From positions 8,526,001 to 8,590,000 of the forward strand of contig NC_092579.1 of the NCBI RefSeq assembly GCF_037975245.1: 64,000 nucleotides of DNA, read 5' to 3'. The position numbers were made by a program, and so were the translations under genes. A model generated the notes under the pieces. The model was not told where the DNA came from, did not search any database, and saw only the letters and a list, made by a program, of their open reading frames with translations. This DNA comes from Apostichopus japonicus (taxonomy: Eukaryota > Echinodermata > Holothuroidea > Aspidochirotida > Stichopodidae). Shown piece by piece: positions 25,801 to 36,100 of this stretch. How positions within the stretch are numbered: the first letter of the stretch is position 1; every line of letters starts with the position of its first letter.

Positions 25801-28800
25801 TGTACATCTGTATTTATTAAATGGTAAATATTTGCTGTTTGTTTCAATTATTGCACACCTCATCTAGGTAATGATGGAAATGTGGAAACCGTAAAAGATA
25901 AAAAGAATTCTATAACCCTTTTGGGGAAAAATTTATTTGCAGTCAATAGTAATACCATTTTCTGCAAAATAATGTAAAAGTTGATGTCTGGGAAGTGTTG
26001 GTGAACGCTTGCCAATGCAAATGGCATGCTGGACAGGTAATGAATGTGGTGAAGCAGAGATTAACTTTATGCAAATGGTGATCAATGAATGGTCACTATG
26101 TGGAGTGTTATGGAGTGTTTGCGCAGTGGTTAACGCCAGTGCCTTTCAATCATCAGGTCCCGAGTTTGTGTCACTCCAAGATTAATGAATGTCGTCCAGT
26201 TACAGAGTTGTTGACAATTCATAATCATGGTCGTTAAAAATGAATCTAAGAGACTGACTTCGGTCAGCTTGCGGCTTTGATAAGCCAATGATGGCTTCTT
26301 CGCGAGTTCCTGCTTGCAGGAAGATCTAAACTAAATGTGTGTATTCTGGATATGTATGAATTGAGTATGTAGTAAACAGTGATAATTCATTAACATTAAA
26401 TGGGGTTATCATTTACACCAAGCCTTCAGATTTTCACTTATCACCTATCTTTTCACCTATCGGCTCTGTCCAGATGTTCAATTTGAAATATGTGCCTCAG
26501 GGCATTTGTTTTCCCAAGAATTTACAGTGCCATTATATTTCAGTACACCTTGTTGATTTCCCAGTCTATGGTGTTTTAATAAACTGCATTCCCTCAAAAA
26601 TTCATAATATCTAGTGTAAATCTGCTAAGTACTGTCTGACTGTTGTGTCTATATTGAAGCAGACTTTTGTAGCTTGAACAGGTTTGAATAGCAAAAATAT
26701 TACTTCATATTGTTGTTACCTGCTGAAATATGTATTATTGTTATGCAGCTTTGTGAACATTTTTCCAAGGTGATGTCTGAAACATTCAGTGATGTCCGAA
26801 ACGCTCATAAAGTAACTTGTAATAAACACTGAGAATTTGAACTATAATAAGTTCAAAACTGTCATTATACCTTGTAGGTAGCTTGTCAACAACAAAGACC
26901 CCTTTGTTACAAATTTAACTTTTGATATGATATGCTTTGTGTAGAAAACATTACAGTGATGTCCTAATACAGTTGTGGTGATGTCCGAAACATAGTCCAA
27001 GACAGTCTTATGCAAATCTATAAAACAAATGTTTGCATTTTTCATTATTTCAAATGAATTTGATGCTGCTTGTTATCATCACATATCGTGATGTACTGAT
27101 ATATATTGCTAAGTATTAACAAGCATGGCCTTCGTATAATAAATGTCTTGTTGATCACTTGGATCACTTGTATCCCTTTTCTTTGTTTTGAACTTGGAAC
27201 CTAGGAAGGGTCCATAGATCTCTTTTGGTACAGGTAACAACTTACTAAAATGCTTTTCTATTCATTATTGCCATGAAATGAACATCATTTGGTTTATTAC
27301 TAAAGATTAGGTTTAATATATTAGGTAAATCATTGGTGGGTGATGTCCGAAACAAGATCATTTTGGAGGGGTGATGTCCGAAACAAGAGTCAAGAAAAAA
27401 AAAATTCTGAGAGGACATGACCCAGAATTTTCAGCTTTTGGTTAATATATGTGCTTATGTTGTGGTTTAATTTTGTGGTATAATTGTTGCTATTAATTTC
27501 AATTTTGTTCTTTAAAGAAAAACTTTTTAACTTTATTTCAGGAAAAATTGAATATTTTCTAATGATACTCGAATATTTTTTAAAAAACATCATCGATATC
27601 ATTGAAAACTTGTCTTACAATAGCAAATTTTGTGTTAATAAAGAAAATAAAAACAGAATACCCAAATGTAGCAGCAATGGAATGACACACCACCATTAAA
27701 AAAAGAACAAATTTTGGAAAATTTATAGATTGTCTCACTTTCAACCATCTTGAATATAATTTCCAGAATAGTTTAAGCTCTGGTCAATTCTGATTCATAA
27801 ATTGAAGATATTAGTTATGTTATTTACTTAGAATAGAAGTTCTTTACTGTAATTTGAAAATTTGGTACCTCAGGCAACCAAATTGGGCGCTTTAACGTGA
27901 ACAGACCCATACATTAAAGGGCTGCTCAAAACTGATAGTTAATCAAATGGTGTTGATTACTTTATGTCACTGTCTCACAAAGAGACAGACCTTAATGCAT
28001 GTATGTAATTATTAATGTCTCTGTATTTTTCTCGCTCTCAAGACATTCACCTTTGAAATAATTGGCCTCTATGTTGAAGTAATTATGAATGCATAAAAAA
28101 GTGCTCAAGTATGAAATCAAACACCATTTGTTCTTGTAAAATTCAACTTGAAAAAAGTTGTTCTAGTTTCAGTTGTATTGATAATGCTAGACTTCTAGGA
28201 AGGTACTGTAGAATGGTTGTACATATCAAAGATACTGTAATAAGCACTCTACTATACATACAGTACAGTATAAATTGTACTTTGTCCAAAGTTCTGTAGA
28301 TTAGTAAGTACTACTTTTGAAGATTATCACACTCTGACCTGGAAGTGCACTCAAAATAAGGCTATGATCTTCCAAACAACTTCTGCTGGGTATTCCTTAC
28401 CTTGCCTGAGCAAGAGAACACATTGCAGCATATGGAGGGCACTCTTGACTGTCCAATGCCCTCCCGAGGGCACCTAGTGAAAAAAAAACCCAATAATGTT
28501 CACATCAATCATGTTCAAGGAGTTGCTTTCTCATTTTTCACCCGTATAGTTTCAATTAAAGCAAACTAGTAGTCATATTTTTTTCTCAGCAATCTGATCA
28601 CAGATAGGCCTACATGATGTTATGGACAACAACACATTACTGTAGGCTTATATTAGGGCTACTTCAGATTAAACATGCTTATAACTCACCAAACTGCTGA
28701 ATCGCTTCTGCAACATTTGGTTTTCTCAAAAATCGCCTGGTTTGGAATAGAGTGGAAAGTTTAATTAAACTTGAGTGTAATTGTGTACAAAATAAGTGTG

Positions 28801-30304
28801 TAATTCAGTTTTGTCAGTTCCTGGGTTTCCAGGTCAGGCAAGTTAAGTAATTCAACCTGAAAACCAGAAAATAGGTTGAATTTCCAACAAACCAATGAAA
28901 TATTTCCAACTGCTATTGACAACCATTTTTGTTGTTTCCGTTTAGTTTTGTATACATATTGCCAGATACTTAAAGCTGTAAACATTCCATTAATAACACA
29001 AACAAATCTATCTTAACAGCCTAAATCATCCCTTTCAATTTTGACAGGTTCAATACAATAACATGTTTTATAGTGAGGTAAGTCTTTTTCACAGGAAGTT
29101 GTCCATTTTGCAAAGAATGAGCAAAATAATGTCTTCAAACAAGTGAACACACACAGCTGCATGTCTTGTAAAGATATATCTTTATATGTACAAGTATGCA
29201 ATTTACCTAGGTTTTACTATAGACTGTACCACTGACAATGAATACCAGGCTTAGTGGTACCATCAGGATATCACCAAATCACTAATACAGTATCTATCTG
29301 TACAGTAATGTACCTAACACAGTCCAGACACATGCTCTTCTTACCATTTACAGTGCCAGAGCAAATCGAGCCTTAATCTGATCAGGTGATTAATTATAGG
29401 CAGTATAGTCTAGAACAGCATTCATGTACATATGCCTGGCATGTGTCAAGTATCTCTAATGGCAAGTTACACTTGTAGGCCTAACTGTTTACTGGATGTG
29501 CAGTTATATCACAGGGCACATTCTGTTACAAAAGTCTGTGTTGATTGACTAATTTAGGATAGACAGCCAGGCATTACTGGCAAATCAAAACATTTAAGGC
29601 CGTGGCTATTCTTACGACGAGTCGTAACAATTATTTATAAACTATTCTTACGACAAAGGCAAATTCAATAGCAGTAAAGTAAATTAAGCAACTGCGCATG
29701 TAGTAGGGGTAACCCTAACCCTAAACATTACCCTAAACCTCGATCCTAACCCTTACCCTAACCCTAACCGGAAATTATTGTTACTCCTGGTCGTAAAAAT
29801 AGTACTCCTGGTCATGAAAATAGCAACTGCGCATGCGTAGTCGGAAATTATTCTTACGACTAGTCGTAACAATAGCCACTTTGAACATTTAACTTGCTCA
29901 CTCAAAGTGCTAATTCCTGTGGTAAGAAGCACCTCAACATACTACTAAATACAGTAATGGCATAGGCTAGTGTGATTGTACGAAACCTGTCCAAAGTGAA
30001 AGATTTGTTTAGGATTAGACCTAGACCGTCTTTACACTGACATCGGTTTGTATTGTGTTTATAATGGAATGCTTATTCTAGATTATCATGGACGTAAGCT
30101 ATAGTATTATAATACTTAATAGACGTCTACAGGTTAGGCTTATATTCGACAGTGCTAGGGCTAGTCTAGTACAATCCGGCTAGTCTACAGTAGTACAAAT
30201 TACTAGTTAGGAACGTAAGTTGGACTAGGCTACCAACGATCGTACTTTTTCAGCTTTCCCGAGACCATTCGGTATCGGGCTAGAAAATCAACTTCCCGAT
30301 CCAT
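10830..30304 (-). CDS. F8A1: F8A1 / HAP40 homologue (huntingtin-associated 40 kDa protein), complete, 12 exons
   Basis: Coding exons in transcript order: 30304-30246, 28736-28690, 28473-28401, 22348-22189, 16520-16452, 15872-15810, 15068-15011, 13916-13762, 12818-12737, 12009-11960, 11452-11397, 10923-10830 (TAG at 10832-10830). All have AG/GT borders and the phases close to 966 nt, 321 aa. HAP40 is an all-helical, TPR-like partner that stabilises huntingtin and links it to Rab5 endosomes. Recognisable blocks: [26 protein letters not shown] (residues 6-31, given in two exons), SQECPPYAAMCSLAQARC, LGAYSDILASCEIKRILLL (from 206), RPEHAQTLERFTW (235-247), EELFILLQS, and TAEQNHLLHLVVEQ near the end. 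The start ATG has a good context (GCCATGG). The long proline/alanine-rich loop of human HAP40 is absent; only RNHTGRP stands there. The mammalian gene is intronless; this one is not. Introns 3 and 4 contain large transposons. Confidence 0.92.
11019..11275. repeat. C-rich ~24-30 bp minisatellite
   Basis: Units around ACCACCCCTCCCCTGCTCCC-TGAA, with length variants, in the last intron of F8A (10924-11396). The glycine/arginine-rich frames on the opposite strand come from the repeat. Confidence 0.9.
12473..12668. repeat. Two-copy direct duplication with G tracts
   Basis: A segment of about 55 bp (GACCATAATCAATGTGAAAG followed by CTACAACCACCAAACCTAAC and a G run) occurs at about 12490-12544 and again at 12606-12660, 116 bp apart, with similar sequence before each. 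It lies in the F8A intron between the exons at 12009 and 12737. Confidence 0.7.
14291..14868. repeat. 32 bp minisatellite, ~18 units
   Basis: Units like GCATTACAATCAACATATTG-TATTTCTKTGGG in the F8A intron 13917-15010. Units toward the right end have drifted (ATTACCATCAACATATTATATTTCTCTGGT type). Because the unit is not a multiple of three, one frame cycles through three peptide repeats, which makes false ORFs of 90-122 codons. Confidence 0.92.
15171..15245. repeat. Short GTGACTTAAAAG tandem
   Basis: GTGACTTAAAAGACTTAATA and close variants repeat four to five times in an F8A intron. Confidence 0.6.
16920..17790. repeat. ~108-113 bp satellite array, about 8 units
   Basis: Each unit contains TATACAAAATATGCTAAACA, CTTCTCT(AGAG)CTGCAATG, GTGCCAGTACGGATACAGAG and GGACACAGACCATTGTTC. 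Spacing between successive ATTGTTCTATATAC words is 108-113 bp. Units vary mainly by an AGAG indel and by CTCAGGACAC versus ATCAAGGACAC. The array stops about 25 bp before the 4 kb element begins. Confidence 0.92.
17817..21838. mobile_element. 4.02 kb TA-flanked inverted-repeat element in F8A intron 4
   Basis: The left end CAGTACTGATTTCGCTTAAC plus CTCCCGTT is repeated exactly, inverted, at the right end (27 bp perfect). TA dinucleotides flank both ends (17815-17816 and 21839-21840). CAGT termini next to TA duplications are typical of Tc1/mariner/pogo-type elements. The next few hundred bases inside each end are rich in AATCGAAA and AACGA-type words. No open frame over about 100 codons and no DDE transposase motif was seen, so it is a large non-autonomous or decayed copy. 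Confidence 0.75.
24266..24666. mobile_element. hAT-type MITE (401 bp) with perfect 8 bp duplication
   Basis: Termini CAGGGTTGTCCAACCT and its exact reverse complement (16 bp), flanked by GTCTACAG on both sides (24258-24265 and 24667-24674). The 8 bp duplication and CAGGG termini are diagnostic of hAT elements. The interior is GC-rich and non-coding. It is nested in the 5.26 kb element, so it inserted later. Confidence 0.93.
26107..26340 (+). mobile_element. tRNA-derived SINE-like copy
   Basis: Begins with a tRNA-like head: GTGTTTGCGCAGTGGTTAAC (A-box-like), then a degenerate B box around GGTCCCGAGTTTGTGTCACT. A body of about 170 bp follows. No clear target duplication was found. It sits inside the 5.26 kb element. 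Confidence 0.5.
29602..29879. mobile_element. 278 bp MITE carrying telomere-like CCCTAA repeats
   Basis: Ends GTGGCTATTCTTACGACGAG and, inverted, GTGGCTATTGTTACGACTAG form about 27-30 bp inverted repeats. The right end contains a perfect 16 bp palindrome TTACGACTAGTCGTAA (29854-29869). The interior (29708-29769) holds degenerate CCCTAA units, and GCAACTGCGCATG occurs twice (about 29689 and 29823). It lies in F8A intron 1 (28737-30245). Confidence 0.75.
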
Positions 30305-31461
30305 GGCTAACTTTAGTGGCTACAACCAGATAACAAACTTGTTTATGACAAGGATCAAGTTTACGATTAGAATATGATGATAGCAATACTACTTCACACT
30401 GGGAGTTAGCAGGAAAATCATTCAATGCAAAAGTTCAGACGATGTGACCGAAAATATCTATGGGCGGCCATATGGGATATAAATATGAAAAATAATTCGA
30501 CGAACATGAAAATTATGAGTAACGGTAATAACCATAGAGACATAAAATTTAATGGGGAGGAATCCTTTCCTGTAAAAAAAGGCACAAGAAAACCTTGCAT
30601 CTCTATAAGATATGAAACATTTCTGAAAATAAATGAAGCACAGTTTGTGAGTAAAAAGAATGGTCACCGGGCAAAAATGCTCATTCAAAATTTATATTGT
30701 TAGTAATAACTGCTAGTTACGATGTATACATTACTTAAATGTAGTGACTATGTCCATGGGATCAGAAAACCCATCATTATCATCCATGATGACCTAGTAC
30801 ACTGTCCCCGTAAGTCACATTGACAGTATCAGAGGTCTACAAATTCTAAATTCCCCATCTGAGTTAGGTAGGGGTATGAACCCAATTTATGGAAGGGCCA
30901 AAGACAGACCCGTGATACTATAAAGAAGAGGGTGTGACACTGTGGTCTTTGAAACTGACTCTACACGGGCAGGGGGGGGTGGGGGTTGAAGTTTAGATTT
31001 CACAGCCTGAAATTTGATGTATTTCTACTATGATTAGGTCTATAATTAGCTCTAAATGCTAGGTTTTGCTGATCGATAAAAACTTTTGAATTTTGGTGTG
31101 TGCTTGAAAAGGGAGTGTACACCCCTGGATTCTGATCCTGAGGTTCCTGGGCCTTAAAGAGTGGTCTAAATGTCTAAAATCCCTCAACTACAAGCTTTCG
31201 ACGCGACTGGCTATGGACTCAATAGAGGTGTGGCTGGAGGAATGCAAGTGAATATTTAAATGCACTCCTATTCTTACCCATACGTAGCAGATTTTACACA
31301 CACAATTTGTTTAATATTTAGGTTAAGAATCATATCTCGGAGTAAACAAATTGATAGGCCACAACATCCTGTCTCACCTAAGGTAGTTAGCAGGGTTATC
31401 ATACCACTAGAAGTATTACCCTGCTCAAGGGCAATTTTTACAATGATAACATTCTATTGCC

Positions 31462-31838
31462 ACAGTGGCGTAGGAAGGTACTTTTGAGTGGGGGGGCTGA
31501 AGACTGATGGCCGGCCGGGGGAGGGGTCTAAGGGGAGGGGATGTCCCCCTCCCCTTTGGAATTTTTTGCATTTCCAGGTGGCCTCAGATGCAATTTGGTG
31601 CAATATAGCACACTTCAACAACCACTCCAATTTGTAGACTTAATTTTGTGTTTTCACCTGGCCTTAGATGCAATTTGGTGCTCCAAATGAGATTTTTTTT
31701 CTCATTTGAAAATGAAAAAGGGGTTTTCTGACTTGCAAACCGGGGGGGGGGGCAGAATGATACTTCCGCCCCTCCACATTTTTCACTGGGGGCTGGCGCC
31801 CCCCCCCCCAGCCCCCCGGTTCCTACGCCCTTGATTCG
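31462..31838. mobile_element. MITE with GGCGTAGGAA termini
   Basis: Left CAGTGGCGTAGGAA and right TTCCTACGCCCTTG are inverted with two mismatches. The flanks ATTGCCA and ATTCGCCA are nearly the same, as for a decayed 8 bp duplication. The interior has G and C runs that can pair, and an internal direct repeat CTTAGATGCAATTTGGTG type (about 31585 and 31668). Probably a hAT-derived MITE. Confidence 0.65.
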
Positions 31839-32712
31839 CCAGCATGGGAAAGTGTGTCTATGGAATGAGAATTAGTACGAATGAATACTTTAATGGGAAA
31901 TATTTCTTGATTGGCCCACAGTTCTCCCTGGCTATGCTACAGTATTACAGGAACTAGATCATCCAAGACATATTTCAGTATGACTGTCCCTCTGTTAGTT
32001 CACATTGACTATACCAGTGTATGATGTCTTCTCAATAACACCTTTACTTTTCACCATAGCTTGCTGCTCATTGGCAAATGATTATTATTACAGTTGGTTG
32101 ACATGCAAATGTGATATCAAATTACATTCTATATTATATTCAACACTGCGCTTGATTAAAGCCATGTGGCCCTTCATAATTCAATGAGTCCATAAGTTAA
32201 TAATAAATTCTGATTTAAATATAACAAAAATAAAACAATAACGAAATTACGAGCAATTTTGTAGATCCATTCAAATTTATTGGAAAGTAACCTTTAACAT
32301 GTATGACATAAATTCTTCAAACTGAAAAAAGTATTCATAAATCATGAAAATAGAAAACAGTGAAAAAGTAAACCAAGGCAAGAAATAAAAAAACTTGAAA
32401 GAATAAACAAGCACAGCAATGTAAATGAAAGCCACAACAATCATACAGAGGCATAAAAAAGAGAAATATAGTTTATCAATACTGCTTACTAAAGGAGTTA
32501 AAACCAGTGAGAAGATATTTCAAAATCCATCCTTCCAAAATACCAATGAATGGGCTTTGGATGAGGATGAGAGGTGTAGATATCTTTTCTTCAATCAGAA
32601 GGGTGGGGAGGGGGGGAGGTGGAAGTGGAAGTGGCACAGTATATACCAAAAGTCAATATACAAAACGTCTGAGATCTTTGTAACTTTTTGATGGACTAGC
32701 TCAATCTGCATT

Positions 32713-32920
32713 TGATCCCTAAGGTGATATGCACCTTGCAGGCTACTATGCCACAAAGAAAGAAAATAACCATTAGTTGGTAGGTAAGAGGTAAAGGATA
32801 TTGGACCACATGACTACATTGATCCCTAAGGTGATATCTACCTTGCAGGCTACTATGCCACAAAGAAAGAAGTTACCATTAGTTGGTAGGTAAGAGGTAA
32901 AGGATATTGGACCACATGAC
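32713..32920. repeat. ~102 bp tandem duplication
   Basis: TGATCCCTAAGGTGATAT through GGACCACATGAC occurs at 32713-32814 and 32820-32920, nearly identical apart from a few substitutions and a small indel. No coding potential. Confidence 0.9.
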
Positions 32921-32984
32921 AAAGACATTTATATATATTAAAAATATCTACCTATCAACACAAACCATTATCAAGAGCCTCAAG

Positions 32985-32985
32985 A

Positions 32986-33028
<43 letters not shown>

Positions 33029-33038
33029 GCATTTTGAT

Positions 33039-33113
<75 letters not shown>

Positions 33114-33127
33114 TATATATATATATG
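32985..33127. repeat. (AT)n microsatellite, interrupted
   Basis: Long alternating AT interrupted once by GTTGCATTTTGATG. The Tyr/Ile frame across it is an artefact. Confidence 0.95.
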
Positions 33128-36100
33128 AAAGTAAGAAAAATTTGAGTCAAGACACTTTTGGGGAATTGTGAGGTAAAAATTTTCAATCTTAAGTACATTA
33201 CTTTATCTTTCTGGTTGGTGCTTACACATGTTAGGTCTTTTTAAGACTGGTTAACTGGAAGTCTGCTCATGATTACCAAAAAAGCCTCAAAACAGTCTTG
33301 CTGAACAAAAATGCTGTGACAGATTTATTCAAATGTTGGAAATTATATTACACACACAAACAGAATAAATGGAATGGTGGGGTATTAGTGGTCCAAACTC
33401 ATGAGGTGATAGCTTATTAAAGGGTTTCAGGATTTCATTTCTAAAAGTCACAATACGCATATTTTTTCTGAAAACACTTAAAGCAATGAGAGCGATTCTA
33501 CTAAATGCAGAGGAATAATTCTTAGAACTTTTGTCCAAATCTGATGGAGTCGTGTTACACGTTTTTGTGTAAGTTGTCCTTTGTCCTTTAAGTTGTCCTT
33601 AACTGAGACTTGGGACCATCGATAAGGAACATGAAAAGTTAGTATATTTTAGCAACCTTATTGGGACAAGAGGAAAACACAGAAACTGAGTGGAAATCTT
33701 TCAAAAGGATTACTTTAACAGATTAATTTAAAAAACAAAACAGACATTGAGTTACCTGTATTAATCACAGCATGTCACGTTCAATAGAAAGTTGGTCACT
33801 TTATGCTGGCATATAAAACACTACAATAAATACATACTCACAAGCATGCAACCATGCAGCAATGTAACGAAGACAATGTATCAATACAGACAGAGGACAG
33901 GACTTCTTATTTTGTCCAAGTCTCCAACTTAGAAAGATTGTAATTAAACAAGAGAACAACTATCAAAATATTCTGAACAAGATTTGAAAGCTCATCATGA
34001 TAAAAATACAAAGAACTGTTTTAAGAGTTGAAAGTACACAGAGGCAGTCGAGTTGGAAATATGAGTTGTAGAAAACACTTAAATTTATAGCTAGTTTAAA
34101 ATAAAAAATAATCTAACTCTAGTTTGCTTACTTGGATGGTATGTAATGAAAGAGAAATTTTCTTAAGTGATAAAAGCCCAAGGCAGACATTTCCTAGTAC
34201 AAAAATTTATCTAATTCTCTTGTATTTATAGATACCAAAAATATAGCTAGATACAGAGCGCAAATTTGATAAAAGAAATGTTTAAGTTTGTTATAAATAT
34301 ATATGATATAAGAAACCGATTATAGAGTACTGCAGAAAGGCAAAAATTGATTTGAAAAACACAGTAGTGCATTCTCTTGCAGGTAATTCTTTGTCGACAT
34401 GTTAAACTAGAGTTTGATGCAATTTTCTAAATTTGTGACATCTTTTGCATGAGCCATGGTGGTAATATGCAGTACAGTACAATGTATAGAACCACTGTAC
34501 CATAGTAGCCAAAACCACACAACAAGTAAAGATTCTCTCTTGGAAATTATTTTTTTTTAAATTCCACCCTCTGTTAATCCTGATCAAAAAAATTCTAACA
34601 ATAGAAAGTTAAGATGGCTTCGAACTGATTCATTATCCAAAATCCTTTCAATAAATCAGTTTCAGAGTGAAGCAAATTTAGTTCCTTTTAATTCAGAATT
34701 TTCCTGAGGGTTGTTTCTGATTCTGTTCAGAAACAAAAACACGACCAAAATCCTCCTCATTTCAAAACCACCATTTCAAAACCAAATTTCAAAACCATTT
34801 CAAAACCACCAACAAGTGTTACCTGTAAGAGTGCAGAGAAATTGTGTTTCAATTTTGGTACAACAGTCTTCCATAGTCCTGGAGAATGATAACAGTGGCC
34901 TATCACAATATTTATGATCAGTCTCTCAACAGAGAGCGATTCCAGACACCGAAAAGTTTTGAAAAACTGACGGGTGTATGTCGTTGTGAAAAAGAGGAAT
35001 ACATACCACAACCCTGTGTGATCTAGCTTCTAGTACTCTACACAATGTTATTGCTATATGAAGACCTAGCAAACCAAAATGGGTTTCACAAAATTTAAAT
35101 CAAACTTTCGTTTTTATTGTTCAATGTATGAATGACACACACACACACACACATACTGTACATACGGCAGTATTCTAGGTACATTTGGCAGTGTGGAATA
35201 TACATGGAACAATTAGCATCTAACAATAAGAACTTTCTATGTTTGGCAACATTCTGTGACGGTTTCATTTAAAAGTTGTGACATTACTCACCGTAGAAAC
35301 CATGACAAGATGGCGTATAGGTTGGTCCCAAACCCTGTGATTATAGCTTAATTAATGTTTCACCATTTCACTTAGCTACAAGTTATGATATCTGGGATTA
35401 TATCTGACAACACTTTATATTACGAGCTATCAGCCCTAACATAGAAGAGCAATAAAATAATGGATTCAACGCTATCAAATTGTGAGAGTTGTGTAAGCGT
35501 CTTAACATCAATTAATCACATAAATTATCATAGAGTAACTAGAAATTATATAAAATATGCAGCACATAGTTACATTACACCATAGTAATAGCAGATGTCT
35601 AATGTATAAGGGACAAGGCATTCAGTATAACGCAACTACGTAGGATATTATCTGATGTGACAAAGCTTACACATGATGAAAGCAACCATGTAATATAGAA
35701 AGCTGCCAAAAAACAAATCAGGAAAAAAACAAATCAATCTTATAAAAAAAAAAATAAGCAAAACTCTACAAATTGCACTTAGCCTGATATGTTACTTTCA
35801 TATAAGAATTCTATAAGAATTTCATGATTTTCCCTAAAAAAAATAATGATGATAAAAAAAAAGTGAAATAATTTATTTCATGTTGAAATTAAATAAATTC
35901 TCTGAAACACCAATCTGAAGTCTAATATGGTAAGAATAATTAATAATTTATCAAGTCTTCCACATCCAATTATCCAATGCCATTCCCTTTTACCAACTTG
36001 TAAACCAAAACCTCTTACATGTGAAATATTTCTATAATGATACATTCCCACCTCCACCTCCTCCCTCCCCCCCCCTACCTCAGATCTATATGCAAATCAT

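Larger units (their letters stand above)
22646..27908. mobile_element. 5.26 kb inverted-repeat element with subterminal 12-mer clusters
   Basis: The left end GGGTCTGTTCACGTTAAAGC plus GCCCAA is repeated inverted and perfect (26 bp) at 27883-27908. ATAC flanks both ends (22642-22645 and 27909-27912), a possible 4 bp target duplication. The core GATGTCCGAAAC occurs ten times exactly and twice with changes: near 23015, 23226, 23401, 23418, 23593, 23612 (left zone) and 26771, 26789, 26957, 26977, 27340, 27371 (right zone), none between. A second word, TTTCCGTCCA, occurs four times near the left end (22834 inverted, 23030, 23210, 23385). The longest frame in it is 85 codons with no family resemblance. 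A hAT MITE and a SINE are nested within. The superfamily is not assigned. Confidence 0.75.
22349..28400. other. F8A1: F8A intron 3 (6.05 kb)
   Basis: Bounded by exon 4 (22189-22348) and exon 3 (28401-28473). A single 5.26 kb inverted-repeat element fills most of it. No exon was recognised inside. Confidence 0.8.

Noticed and set aside
30418-30703. Overlapping frames on both strands just upstream of the F8A start
   Set aside because: No family resemblance, and overlapping open frames on both strands suggest chance; position fits F8A promoter or 5' UTR.
32989-33198. Tyr/Ile repeat frame
   Set aside because: AT microsatellite.
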